DNA of 64,000 nt from the NCBI RefSeq assembly GCF_015767265.1, contig NZ_JADPIB010000004.1, positions 62,001 to 126,000 of the forward strand, written 5' to 3'. Below the pieces are notes generated by a model, which had not been told where the DNA came from, ran no database searches, and saw only the letters and a program-made list of their open reading frames with translations. Within the stretch, counting starts at the first letter, position 1. The number at the start of each line of letters is the position of its first letter. The position numbers and the translations under genes are program-made. The stretch is from Aureivirga marina (GTDB lineage: Bacteria > Bacteroidota > Bacteroidia > Flavobacteriales > Flavobacteriaceae). This document shows positions 1 to 8,991 of the stretch, one piece after another.

Positions 1-30
1 AAATAATTGAAAGAATATTTTTTAAAATTA

Positions 31-38
31 TATTTTTG
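31..38 (+). promoter_or_regulatory. Bacteroidota-type -7 element for the DUF4294 gene
   Basis: TATTTTTG fits the TAnnTTTG -7 consensus and lies 14 bp before the ATG at 53. The -33 region is too close to the window edge to judge. Confidence 0.5.
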
Positions 39-52
39 AATAATTATTTAAA

Positions 53-790
53 ATGAAAATGAGAAAAATAGCGCTTTTATTGTGTTTATTCACAAGTTTA
101 ATTGGGTTTTCGCAAGAAGATGATAAATTTGAAAATGAGATTCCATTGGATTCTTTATTTACAGAATACGATTTTCAAATTATCGAACAAGATAGCCTTA
201 CAATTGGATTGCATGAAGTAAAACTTTTAAAGAAAATTAAGTTTAATACTTCTCGCGATCGAAACTATTATTATTGGCTTCGAAAGAAAACTTATAAAGC
301 GTATCCATTTGCGAAAATGGCTACGGAAAGATTGAATTCTCTGAATGAAAGACTAAAGAAAATTGAATCGAAAAGAAAAAGAAGAAAATATACCAAAAGA
401 ATACAGAAATATTTAGAAGAAGAATTTACAGATCAATTAAAAAAGCTAACAAAAACAGAAGGAAGAATTTTAATAAAATTGATTAAAAGACAAACAGGAA
501 ATACGGCTTTTGATTTGGTAAAAGAACTTCGAAGTGGATGGAAAGCTTTTTGGTATAATACAACTGCAAACTTGTTCAGTCTTTCTTTGAAAACAGAATA
601 TGATCCGTTAAACAATGATGAAGATTATATAATTGAAGATATTTTGCAAAGAGCTTTTCAAAATGGATATTTAGAAGAGCAAGATCCAGCATTTGAAATT
701 GATTATTTTGAAATTACAGAACAAAGAAGAAAAGAAGACAGATTAATCGATACAAAAATGGTAAATGAGCAATTAAAAAAATATAAATAA
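53..790 (+). CDS. DUF4294 domain-containing exported protein
   Basis: A 245-residue protein with a hydrophobic N-terminal signal peptide (residues 1-20, ending GFSQ), so it is probably exported to the periplasm. The rest is charged and helical. It carries the stretches expected of the Bacteroidota family DUF4294: YYYWLRKKTYKAYPFAK near residue 75, and LTKTEGRILIKLIKRQTG followed by a W-K-x-F-W-Y-N segment near residues 130-165. No catalytic motif is recognisable and the function is unknown. It starts 14 bp after a good -7 element; a second in-frame ATG two codons later is an equally possible start. The downstream gene follows after 67 bp in the same direction. Confidence 0.85.
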   Translation: MKMRKIALLLCLFTSLIGFSQEDDKFENEIPLDSLFTEYDFQIIEQDSLTIGLHEVKLLKKIKFNTSRDRNYYYWLRKKTYKAYPFAKMATERLNSLNERLKKIESKRKRRKYTKRIQKYLEEEFTDQLKKLTKTEGRILIKLIKRQTGNTAFDLVKELRSGWKAFWYNTTANLFSLSLKTEYDPLNNDEDYIIEDILQRAFQNGYLEEQDPAFEIDYFEITEQRRKEDRLIDTKMVNEQLKKYK

Positions 791-857
791 AACTGTTAAA
801 AAAATAAATTTTTGGTTTAATTATTGTAGCGAGAAATTGAACCAAAATTTTATTTGC

Positions 858-3800
858 ATGATTAAAAAAGTACTATTAGTTTTTGCTTTTTTCAGTTTTA
901 TTTTCGGATTTTCCCAAGAAATCCCAAATTTAAAAGTTGAAAACGCTGAAAAAGAAATCACCCTTGAGAAATTAGTTGTAAAAACAGAAGTTATTGGAAA
1001 TATTGCAACAACAACTTATGAAATGCAATTTTTCAATCCGAATCAAAGAGTTTTAGAAGGAGAATTAAATTTTCCATTAGGAGAAAATCAAAATGTAATT
1101 CGATTTGCTTTAGATATAAATGGAAATTTACGAGAAGCTGTAGTTGTTAAAAAAGAAAAAGCGCGTGTAGCTTTTGAATCTACAGTTAAAAGAAAAATTG
1201 ATCCGGCACTTTTAGAAAAAGTTGAAGGAAATAATTATAAAGCTCGTGTTTATCCAATTCCTGCCAATGGATATAAAAAAGTTGTTTTAGTTTTTGAAGA
1301 AGAATTACCATTACATAAATTACAACATGAATTAAAATATTCATTTGATTTCACGAAGAAATTAGAAGAATTTTCACTTTCGATTATTGCTTTTGAACAA
1401 AAAGAAGCATCCATTTCTACCAATGGATTTTTAAAAAGAAAAAGTTTTGAAAAAGATGGAAATAACTTATTATTGAATTTTAAAAAGAAAAATTTTCAAC
1501 CAAAAGAATCTATTGAAATTTGTTTTGAATTGGAAGATTCTCGAGAGAAATTAATCACTTTTGAAGAATATTTTTATTTCTATAAATTGTTAAATCCAGA
1601 AAAAAGAAAAAGAGAACAGCCGAAAAATATTGATTTATTTTGGGATTCATCTTTATCGATGAAAGAAAGAAATTTGGAAAAAGAGCTTTCAGTTTTAGGA
1701 GAATATTTTAGAAAAAATCCGAATTTACATATTTCTTTAGTGAATTTTAGCAATAGAATTAAAGAAGAAAAACATTTTAAAATTAAAAATGGAAATTGGG
1801 AAACATTAAAAATGTATTTAGAAAATACGATTTATGATGGAGCAACTTCATACAAAGCAATTCAGAAAAAACTAAAACAATCAGAATACACTTTTCTATT
1901 TACAGATGGAATGAAAAATTTTGGAAGTTTTACAAAGAGTTTTAAGAATCCAATTTTTATTTTCAATAGTGTAGCAAAATCTAATCATTTTTATTTAAAA
2001 GAGATTTGTTTGAATTCAGGTGGAAATTATTTGAATTTAAATAGAATTTCAAACATCCAAGCACAAGATATTTTAGAAAATGAAACATTTAGTTTTATTG
2101 GGTTTGAAAAAGAAACAGATTCGAATTTAGAAATTTATCCAAAAGTAAGAACGGCAGTAACGAATGATTTTTCGATTGTTGGAAAAGATTATATGATTGA
2201 TGAAGTTGTAGAATTGCATTTTGGATTTGGAAATGAAATTACACAAAAAGTTCGAGTTGTTTTAAAAGAGTCAGAAAAAGAAAGTGCTAGAATTCCTAAG
2301 TTTTGGGCGACAAAAAAAATAGCTTTTTTAAGTAAAAATAAAAAAGAGAATGAAGAAGAAATAATTTCGGTTAGTAAAGAATATCAAGTGATTTCAGATT
2401 TTACTTCGATGATTGTTTTAGATAGAGTTGAAGATTATGTAGAACATGAAATTGTTCCGCCAAAAGATTTACAAGAAAGATATTTTAATTTACTTCAAGA
2501 AAAAAGCAGAAGAGAAAAGCAATTTATTGTAGATACAGAAGCTCCTAAAAGAGAATTATTAAGAGATTTTCATGATTTTGTTGCTTGGAATAAAAAAGAT
2601 TATTATAGAGATCAAAGACAAAAATATATTCAAGATTCTTTGTCAAAAAGAAAAAAGTTTATTCAAGATTCTATTAATCAACTAAAAATACTCAAGAAAG
2701 GATATTTGAAAATTAATGGAACTGTTTCGGATGAAGAAGGTCCTTTGATGGGAGCAGTAGTAATTTCGAAAAATGAAAATACTTCGGTATTGACTGATTT
2801 TGATGGGAAATTTGAAATTTTAGTAAAAAAAGGAGATGTATTAGAGTTTTCATTTATTGGATTTAAAACTAAGAAAGTGAAAATTAGAAATAGCTTTAAT
2901 TTTGCTATAATTTTAAAAGGTGATTCTTCTAATTTAGAAGAAATTCAGGTTGTAGGATATCAGAAAAGAAAGAGAAATAATTCAAATAATGAAGTTGAGC
3001 TTATAGAAGTAGTTGAAAATGATGAAATTATTGAAGAAATAGTAGAAGTTGAAGAAGAAGAAGAAATGAGAGTGGAATCTGAAAATGATTATTTTTCATC
3101 TCCAGAGCCTGAGGCTGAATCTGATGTTGAAGCATATAGAATGATATCTGACAAAACTTCAAATGTTGCAAATGCTTTAGAAGGAAAGGCATCAGGAGTA
3201 GTAATTTCAAATAATAACATTGAAGAAAATAATAAAGAAGAAAAATCTACAGTTTTAAAATCATGGGATTCAAAAGCGATTTATGTCAAAGATTTAAAGA
3301 AAATTAAATTGACAAAAGTTGCATATCAAAAATATTTAGAATTACGTCCAAAATATCAAAATATGCCGACTTTTTATTTTGATGTTGCTGATTTCTTTAT
3401 ATATAGAAAAGCACCAAAAATTGCTTTACAAATTATTTCGAATGTTGCAGAAATGGATGTAGATAATTATGAATTGTTACGAGCTCTAGCATATAAATTA
3501 GAAGCAACAAATCATTTTGAAGAAGCTGTTTTTGTATATCAGAAAATTATAGAATTACGTCCAGAAGATATTCAATCTTATCGTGATTTAGCTTTGGCTT
3601 ATGAAGAAATAGGGGAATATCAAAAGGCGATTGAATTATTATATAAAATCGTAAATGGTTCTTTGTTAGAAAAAGATTCTAGAAGAAACTATCTTGGAAT
3701 TGAAGAAATTTCTTTCATTGAAATGAATCACATTATTTCTAAATATCCTAAAAAAATAACTATTGATTTTATAGAAAAAGAATATATCAAAGATGTTTCG

Positions 3801-4163
3801 ATGGATTTTAGAGTTGTTATTGATTGGAATCATAATGATACAGATATAGATTTATGGGTAACAGATGCTAATAATGAAAAATGTTATTATGGGCATAAAA
3901 AAACCAAAATTTATGGACGAATTTCTGATGATATGACAAGAGGATTTGGTCCTGAGAATTTTACTTTAAAGAAAATTAAAAAAGGAAAATATCTAGGGCA
4001 AATCAAATATTACGGTGATACAAAACAAAAAATTTCTGGTCCAACGATTTTAAAAACGACCGTTTATCAAAATTATGGAAAGAAAGATGAATCGAAAGAG
4101 ATTAAAGTTTTTAGATTAGATAAAAGACAAGATATTTTAACGTTTTATGAAAAAGTGATGTAA
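858..4163 (+). CDS. VIT / vWA / carboxypeptidase-regulatory-like / TPR fusion protein
   Basis: A roughly 1100-residue exported protein. The open frame extends upstream to a TTG at 837, but the ATG at 858 directly precedes a clean signal peptide (to GFSQ) and is the likely start. Domains in order: VIT domain (about 20-140); von Willebrand A-like domain with a MIDAS-type DSSLS motif near residue 265 and FLFTDG near 350; a CarboxypepD_reg-like beta domain near 620-700 (GTVSDEEGPLMGAVV, TDFDGKFEI) followed by a TonB-plug-like VVGYQKRKR start; an acidic Glu-rich linker; TPR repeats near 830-930; and a C-terminal DUF2135-like domain with DIDLWVTD. The layout suggests a cell-surface scaffold or adhesion protein. 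Domain borders are estimates. Confidence 0.8.
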   Translation: MIKKVLLVFAFFSFIFGFSQEIPNLKVENAEKEITLEKLVVKTEVIGNIATTTYEMQFFNPNQRVLEGELNFPLGENQNVIRFALDINGNLREAVVVKKEKARVAFESTVKRKIDPALLEKVEGNNYKARVYPIPANGYKKVVLVFEEELPLHKLQHELKYSFDFTKKLEEFSLSIIAFEQKEASISTNGFLKRKSFEKDGNNLLLNFKKKNFQPKESIEICFELEDSREKLITFEEYFYFYKLLNPEKRKREQPKNIDLFWDSSLSMKERNLEKELSVLGEYFRKNPNLHISLVNFSNRIKEEKHFKIKNGNWETLKMYLENTIYDGATSYKAIQKKLKQSEYTFLFTDGMKNFGSFTKSFKNPIFIFNSVAKSNHFYLKEICLNSGGNYLNLNRISNIQAQDILENETFSFIGFEKETDSNLEIYPKVRTAVTNDFSIVGKDYMIDEVVELHFGFGNEITQKVRVVLKESEKESARIPKFWATKKIAFLSKNKKENEEEIISVSKEYQVISDFTSMIVLDRVEDYVEHEIVPPKDLQERYFNLLQEKSRREKQFIVDTEAPKRELLRDFHDFVAWNKKDYYRDQRQKYIQDSLSKRKKFIQDSINQLKILKKGYLKINGTVSDEEGPLMGAVVISKNENTSVLTDFDGKFEILVKKGDVLEFSFIGFKTKKVKIRNSFNFAIILKGDSSNLEEIQVVGYQKRKRNNSNNEVELIEVVENDEIIEEIVEVEEEEEMRVESENDYFSSPEPEAESDVEAYRMISDKTSNVANALEGKASGVVISNNNIEENNKEEKSTVLKSWDSKAIYVKDLKKIKLTKVAYQKYLELRPKYQNMPTFYFDVADFFIYRKAPKIALQIISNVAEMDVDNYELLRALAYKLEATNHFEEAVFVYQKIIELRPEDIQSYRDLALAYEEIGEYQKAIELLYKIVNGSLLEKDSRRNYLGIEEISFIEMNHIISKYPKKITIDFIEKEYIKDVSMDFRVVIDWNHNDTDIDLWVTDANNEKCYYGHKKTKIYGRISDDMTRGFGPENFTLKKIKKGKYLGQIKYYGDTKQKISGPTILKTTVYQNYGKKDESKEIKVFRLDKRQDILTFYEKVM

Positions 4164-4179
4164 GTATTTTAAAAGAAAA

Positions 4180-4210
4180 GGCGATTTATAAATTTAAATC
4201 GCTTTTTTAT
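4180..4210. terminator. Bidirectional intrinsic terminator
   Basis: GCGATTT and AAATCGC form a stem with a run of T on the plus side and A on the other. It lies between the convergent VIT-domain gene and the metallo-hydrolase gene. Confidence 0.7.
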
Positions 4211-4211
4211 A

Positions 4212-5354
4212 TTACTTCATTTTTTCCCACCAATTAGATTTTGGTAAGTCCATTGAATCTAATGAAAATGTTCTTCCGATTTCTGGAGTTGTAACTTCTA
4301 CACCCAAAGAATTTGATTTTTTAATGAATCGTTCAATTGGATCCGTCCAAGTATGCATTGCAAGTTTAAAAGCTCCCCAATGAATTGGAATTACTTTTTC
4401 AGCTTTTAAATCAACTGCTGTTTGTGCTGTTTCTTCTGGAAACATATGGATTTCCTTCCATAATTTATTGTATTGTCCACATTCTAACATCGCAAAATCA
4501 AAAGGTCCATACTTATCTCCGATTTCTTTAAAATGTGTTCCATAACCAGAATCTCCGCTAAAGAAAATATTTTTAGATGGAGATTTTAAAATCCAAGAAC
4601 TCCATAAAGTAGAATTTCTGTTAAAAAGTCCACGTCCAGAAAAATGTTGTGCAGGCGTACAAACTAAAGTTACATCATCCACTTTTACGGAATCCCACCA
4701 ATTAAATTCCTGAATTTTATTTTTATCAACTTTCCATTCTTCTAAATGACTTCCTACTCCAAGAGGCACAAAGAATTTTTTTACTTTATGTTTAATTTTT
4801 TTGATTGTTTCATAATCTAAATGATCATAATGATCATGCGAAATAATCACCATATCAATTTCAGGTAATTTTTCTGCAATAATTGGAAGTTCTTCATTAA
4901 AACGTTTATTTCCTAATAATGGGTGAGGAGCAGGAACATCACTAAAAACTGGATCTAATAAAATGTTTTTACCTTCCATTTGAATTAAAAAAGAAGAATG
5001 TCCAAACCAAATTAAATCTGTTTTGTTTTTTATCGGATTTGCAATTTCAACAGAATCTACTTTTTGAACTGAAACATTATTTTCAGGTTTTGTATTTGGA
5101 TGTTTTTTAAAAAAATATTCTTTGAACATTTTTCTAAAATTTTCCCCAGTCATGTTTACATCTGCCTTTTCTATATTTTGAAATTTTCCATTTTCATAAT
5201 TAGAAGATTTTTCAAAAATAAGCTTTTGTTGCTTCGAAATATTTCCACCAAATTGTGGACTTAGATTTATAAATAAAACACCAATAACAAGAACGATTGC
5301 TACGATGGATAAAATTGTAAGTGTCATTTTCTTCAATATTTTTTTGATTCTCAT
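4212..5354 (-). CDS. MBL-fold metallo-hydrolase, NAPE-PLD/UlaG-like, membrane-anchored
   Basis: A 380-residue protein with an N-terminal transmembrane anchor (residues 10-30). The metallo-beta-lactamase fold is shown by WFGHSSFLIQ near residue 115, LLDPVFSD, the metal-binding motif SHDHYDHLD near 172, FSGDSGYG near 267 and PIHWGAF near 325. The pattern with a VFSD-like segment matches the NAPE-phospholipase D-like hydrolases, so a lipid or phosphodiester substrate is plausible but unproven. The start codon abuts an inverted repeat (5355-5378) that resembles the operator in front of the divergently regulated TetR gene upstream, so it is probably a TetR target. Confidence 0.85.
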   Translation of the reverse strand: MRIKKILKKMTLTILSIVAIVLVIGVLFINLSPQFGGNISKQQKLIFEKSSNYENGKFQNIEKADVNMTGENFRKMFKEYFFKKHPNTKPENNVSVQKVDSVEIANPIKNKTDLIWFGHSSFLIQMEGKNILLDPVFSDVPAPHPLLGNKRFNEELPIIAEKLPEIDMVIISHDHYDHLDYETIKKIKHKVKKFFVPLGVGSHLEEWKVDKNKIQEFNWWDSVKVDDVTLVCTPAQHFSGRGLFNRNSTLWSSWILKSPSKNIFFSGDSGYGTHFKEIGDKYGPFDFAMLECGQYNKLWKEIHMFPEETAQTAVDLKAEKVIPIHWGAFKLAMHTWTDPIERFIKKSNSLGVEVTTPEIGRTFSLDSMDLPKSNWWEKMK

Positions 5355-5378
5355 ATTACCGAATTTTTATTCGATTAT
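5355..5378. promoter_or_regulatory. Putative TetR operator, imperfect copy
   Basis: An imperfect inverted repeat, ATTaccGAAT-TTTT-ATTCGATTAT, immediately upstream of the MBL-hydrolase ATG. Its right half and core (GAAT-TTTT-ATTCGATTAT) are identical to the perfect palindrome at 6041-6064 upstream of the TetR gene. Confidence 0.65.
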
Positions 5379-5454
5379 TGTTTTAAAAAATAATCAAGTT
5401 AGCCTTGATTACTTAAAGTTTTGTATTAATTAATCTATTTTAATCTTTTGTTTT

Positions 5455-6027
5455 TTAATGTTTAATAGCATTCCAAGTAATGTTGAACATCATGTTTACA
5501 TCTTTTTCATTTAATTTTAATTGTTTAGATGTAATAAAGAAGATAGTTTGTTTAAGTAAGGCATCAATGATTCCAAGAATGATTTCCGTTTCATAATTCT
5601 TTAAAATTTGCTCCTTTTTACCTGTTTCAATTAAATTAATTCCAAATTTCATTTTATCATCTCGAATGTTTTGTGGCACTTTCTGATAATATGGAGATTG
5701 TTTTACTTGTGTCAAAAAACTCATCTCTTTATGATTGTTTACACCAAAATGAATCCATTGCATCCAAAGAGATTTTAATTTTAGTTCTAAAGAAAATTCT
5801 TCTTTAAAATTCTCTTTTGAAATTGTCATTTGCTCTTGAATAAGTTCACTACAAATTGAAACAATTAAATCTTCTTTATTCTTATAATAAACATAAAGTG
5901 TCGAAGGAGAGATACCAACTTTTTTTGCAAGTTCAGCCATTTTCACTCCTGCAAATCCTTTCACAAAAATGATATTTATCGTTTCATTTTTGATTCGGAT
6001 TCTTTTTTCTTCATCTTTTAATTTCAT
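5455..6027 (-). CDS. TetR/AcrR family transcriptional regulator
   Basis: A 190-residue regulator. The N-terminal TetR helix-turn-helix is clear at about residues 10-57 (INIIFVKGFAGVKMAELAK, then GISPSTLYVYYKNKEDL). The C-terminal ligand domain is variable and its effector cannot be inferred. It lies 100 bp upstream of the MBL hydrolase on the same strand. Perfect and near-perfect copies of one palindrome flank both genes, which predicts autoregulation and control of the hydrolase. Confidence 0.9.
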   Translation of the reverse strand: MKLKDEEKRIRIKNETINIIFVKGFAGVKMAELAKKVGISPSTLYVYYKNKEDLIVSICSELIQEQMTISKENFKEEFSLELKLKSLWMQWIHFGVNNHKEMSFLTQVKQSPYYQKVPQNIRDDKMKFGINLIETGKKEQILKNYETEIILGIIDALLKQTIFFITSKQLKLNEKDVNMMFNITWNAIKH

Positions 6028-6040
6028 GCTACAAATGTAT

Positions 6041-6064
6041 ATAATCGAATTTTTATTCGATTAT
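6041..6064. promoter_or_regulatory. Putative TetR operator, perfect palindrome
   Basis: ATAATCGAAT-TTTT-ATTCGATTAT is a perfect 10-bp inverted repeat starting 14 bp upstream of the TetR start codon, overlapping its expected promoter. Confidence 0.75.
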
Positions 6065-6451
6065 AAATATATGTTAAATTTTTTAATAAAAAATAGATTA
6101 CGAAACTTTATATAGAGGGAAATTAGAGAGGTGAAACCATGTTTTTACTACTGTTTTAAGAGAAAATAATAGGAAAAACAGTAGGTTTTAATTTAGAAAC
6201 AATAAAAATTAGTACATTTTCTGTAATAAAGTTGCAGGCTATGATTTTTTCATTCGGTAATTATAAAAACCATGTAAAATAAGGAATTTAATAAAAAATA
6301 ATGTTAAAAAATTGCTATTTTAACTTTAATAATGTGAATTAAAATAAAGATGCACTTACAATTCGTTAAAATATTGTTAATATATTTGTTCCGAAAAACA
6401 AACAATTTTGTTTTTAAATAATTAATAACCTAAATACTTAAATCTAAAAAG
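6065..6451. other. Intergenic region with an inverted repeat
   Basis: AT-rich spacer of 387 bp between the TetR gene and a plus-strand lipoprotein gene. It holds a 10-bp inverted repeat (CTACTGTTTT ... AAAACAGTAG, 6148-6184) with a 17-nt loop and the -7 element at 6381. No ORF or known RNA was recognised. Confidence 0.5.
6381..6388 (+). promoter_or_regulatory. -7 promoter element of the lipoprotein gene
   Basis: TATATTTG matches TAnnTTTG exactly and lies 63 bp upstream of the lipoprotein ATG. Confidence 0.55.
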
Positions 6452-7453
6452 ATGAAGACAAAAATTACTCTTTCTTTGTTACTTCTTACTAGCGTTTTAT
6501 TTACTAATTGTAGTAAAGACGATGAAACATTAGCAGATGCAAGCACTGGAGAAACTCCAGAAGTTGCAGCGAGAGCGGCGTCGAGCTTTCGTCAGGATGT
6601 AGCGTATCACCACGCTCCAATTCACATTCAAGATGTGGATAGAACAGGGAAAAATGCTTTAGGTGGTGTTTCTGATTATATCACTGCAGTAAATTTTGAT
6701 GGAGATTGGAATTCTTCAAACAACTGGAACAATCTTTCAACAGCTTCTCAAGCGAAAGCAGTTTGTTATTATTCAGTTGCTGAAACTTCAACTCATTATT
6801 ATGTAATTTATTCTTTCTTCCACCCAAGAGATTGGACAGATAATCCATTTTTATATCATTTAGATCAACATGAAAATGATTTGGAAGGAGTTTTACATAT
6901 CATCAAAAAAGATGGATCAACTTATGGAACTTTACAAGGAGTTGTGACAGTTTCTCACTTAGATTTCTATTCATTTAAACCAAGTGGTTCTCCATTAACG
7001 GATGGAAATGAAGATATTGATGGAATTTGTGATAGAGAATATTACGATGGTTCTTATAGAGTTTTAACTTCTCAAGAAGCAAAAGGACATGGAATCAAAA
7101 CATATCCTAAATTAAAACCAGGAGGAAGTGATTATATCAAATATTACCCAAGTCAAACAGTTTCTGATTACCCAACTAGTCCATATGACAAGTTTGTTCA
7201 GTATAAATTAATTGACATTTTCGAGCCAAACGGATTCTATGCTCGTAGATATAATACGCAATTCTTAACTAGCGCAAAATATTTCCCAAGCACTGTAGGT
7301 AACGGAAAAGCTAATGCGCCATGGAACTGGAATGATGGAAATGACAATGTAGGAACAGGAATTATTGCAACTGATCCAGCTGCTTTAGCAAATGATTATT
7401 TCAACAATTTAGGATCATTTAGCTCAACTTACATTTACAATCCTTACCAATAA
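6452..7453 (+). CDS. Secreted lipoprotein of unknown function
   Basis: A 333-residue protein with a lipoprotein signal peptide (lipobox FTNC, Cys20, followed by SKDDE). The mature part begins with YHHAPIHIQDVD and contains many aromatic residues, a central HENDLEGVLHI segment near residue 147 and VSHLDFYSF near 170. The pattern resembles secreted beta-rich proteins that start with a HAP(I/V) segment, but I cannot assign a family with confidence. It is transcribed alone, from a good -7 element to a strong terminator. It is probably tethered to the outer membrane. Confidence 0.75.
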   Translation: MKTKITLSLLLLTSVLFTNCSKDDETLADASTGETPEVAARAASSFRQDVAYHHAPIHIQDVDRTGKNALGGVSDYITAVNFDGDWNSSNNWNNLSTASQAKAVCYYSVAETSTHYYVIYSFFHPRDWTDNPFLYHLDQHENDLEGVLHIIKKDGSTYGTLQGVVTVSHLDFYSFKPSGSPLTDGNEDIDGICDREYYDGSYRVLTSQEAKGHGIKTYPKLKPGGSDYIKYYPSQTVSDYPTSPYDKFVQYKLIDIFEPNGFYARRYNTQFLTSAKYFPSTVGNGKANAPWNWNDGNDNVGTGIIATDPAALANDYFNNLGSFSSTYIYNPYQ

Positions 7454-7480
7454 AATGAATCTTTCTCAGATTTGTGTAAT

Positions 7481-7516
7481 AAAAAACTCCATTAAGTTTT
7501 CTTAATGGAGTTTTCT
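7481..7516. terminator. Bidirectional intrinsic terminator
   Basis: A 10-bp perfect stem CTCCATTAAG-TTTT-CTTAATGGAG is flanked by A- and T-runs, between the convergent lipoprotein and metalloprotease genes. Confidence 0.85.
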
Positions 7517-7558
7517 TTTGAAGATAAATTATAGTTGAAAAAAATAGAAAAATTTCAA

Positions 7559-8542
7559 TTATCTAACGAATCCCTCACGGAATCCACCATTTGCAAATAA
7601 AGCTCTTGATCGAACTTTTTGCCCATTTGTAAACATGCTCATACAAGCATCATCTGTATAATCCATGAAATTCATAAACATATCAGAAGTATTACAATGG
7701 TAAGTTGGATAACTTGGGCATCCATAATTTGGTGAGTTTTGACTAGGTGTATCATATACAAAATCATCAACAGCACAATTTCTGCTATCTCCCCAAATAT
7801 GTCTTAAGTTTAACCAATGTCCAACTTCATGTGTTGTTGTTCTTCCTAAATCAAAAGGAGTTTGAACATAACCAGTAGTTCCAAAAAATTGTGGGCTTAC
7901 TACAACACCATCTGTATTTGGATTTCCTCCTGGAAATTGCGCATATCCAAGAATTCCATCACCAATGTTTCCAACCCAAATATTTAAATATTTAGAAGTA
8001 TCCCAAGCATCAGATCCACCACGATTTGAATATTTAATATCTGATGAATCTCCCCAAGAACTTCTATTTGATTGTACTCTCACAATCTGATCTAAGTAAA
8101 AATAGATATTAAATGCTGCTGCATCATCTTCAAACTCACTTGGAATTGTTGAAACTTCTGAGTTTAATTTATTAAAATCACGATTTAATACATCAATTTG
8201 AGATTGAATCTGAGAATAGCTGATATTTTCATAATAATTGTAATAAACAACATGAATAACAACAGGAATATATACAATAGAACTTCTTTCTGTAGCAGAT
8301 CTTTCTCTAGTTCTATATGTTTTTGTAAAATCCTCAATTTGATTCATTCTCTGTAAAATTGTAGGATCTTCTAAAGCTTGTTTTTCCAATACTTCTGAAG
8401 TCAAACAATTTCTAAATTCGACATTTTCTTCAGTGCTCACATTTTCAGGCAGAGCAACTTCGTTTGTTTCTTCATCTTCGCACGATATAAGCAATAACAT
8501 AAATAATGTTAAAGCCATCCATCTAACATTCCACATAAACAA
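7559..8542 (-). CDS. M43-family (cytophagalysin-like) zinc metalloprotease lipoprotein
   Basis: A 327-residue protein with a lipobox (LLISC, then EDEE), probably a surface lipoprotein. The metzincin zinc site HEVGHWLNLRHIWG is near residue 240. It is followed by a cysteine-rich segment and the Met-turn region MNFMDYTDDACMSMF near 290, typical of M43B pappalysin/cytophagalysin peptidases. The propeptide region lies at about residues 25-90. The ATG at 8518 (Met9, just before the hydrophobic core) is an alternative start. It is monocistronic, with a long AT-rich upstream region. Confidence 0.88.
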   Translation of the reverse strand: MFMWNVRWMALTLFMLLLISCEDEETNEVALPENVSTEENVEFRNCLTSEVLEKQALEDPTILQRMNQIEDFTKTYRTRERSATERSSIVYIPVVIHVVYYNYYENISYSQIQSQIDVLNRDFNKLNSEVSTIPSEFEDDAAAFNIYFYLDQIVRVQSNRSSWGDSSDIKYSNRGGSDAWDTSKYLNIWVGNIGDGILGYAQFPGGNPNTDGVVVSPQFFGTTGYVQTPFDLGRTTTHEVGHWLNLRHIWGDSRNCAVDDFVYDTPSQNSPNYGCPSYPTYHCNTSDMFMNFMDYTDDACMSMFTNGQKVRSRALFANGGFREGFVR

Positions 8543-8991
8543 TAGGTATTTAAATAATTAGGTGGTAAATCTATGTAAAATTAATTATGTCTAATAAAGT
8601 TTAACTTTTGTTATAAATATTCTTTTAATTAAGAGTTTTTATTTTTTTTTATTTGGTGAAATGGTTAATTAATTAGATATATTTTATTAAAATTCGAAGT
8701 GCTAAATGTTAATGAAAATTGCTTTTTCCGTTTTTTTGTTAAAATAAAAATTAAAAAATCAACTAAAAATGAAATAGTTATATGAAAATTAACTGTGAAA
8801 ATTTAATTAAAAATTAAGAAATCTAAAGATGAAGAAAAGATGAATTCTTTATAAATATTTGTGAAATTTAGGAAATTACTTTAATATTAGAGTTCTAAAA
8901 TCAAATGTGTTATAGAAAGCACTTAGATTCATCCTCTCTAAATACTTACTGTGTATGAAACTTTGTTATCTTTACAGCAAAATTTTGAACA
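8543..8991. other. Long intergenic region between divergent genes
   Basis: 449 bp of AT-rich sequence between the metalloprotease and menB. Apart from a weak -7-like TTATCTTTAC near 8966 upstream of menB, I see no repeat, RNA or ORF. Confidence 0.4.
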
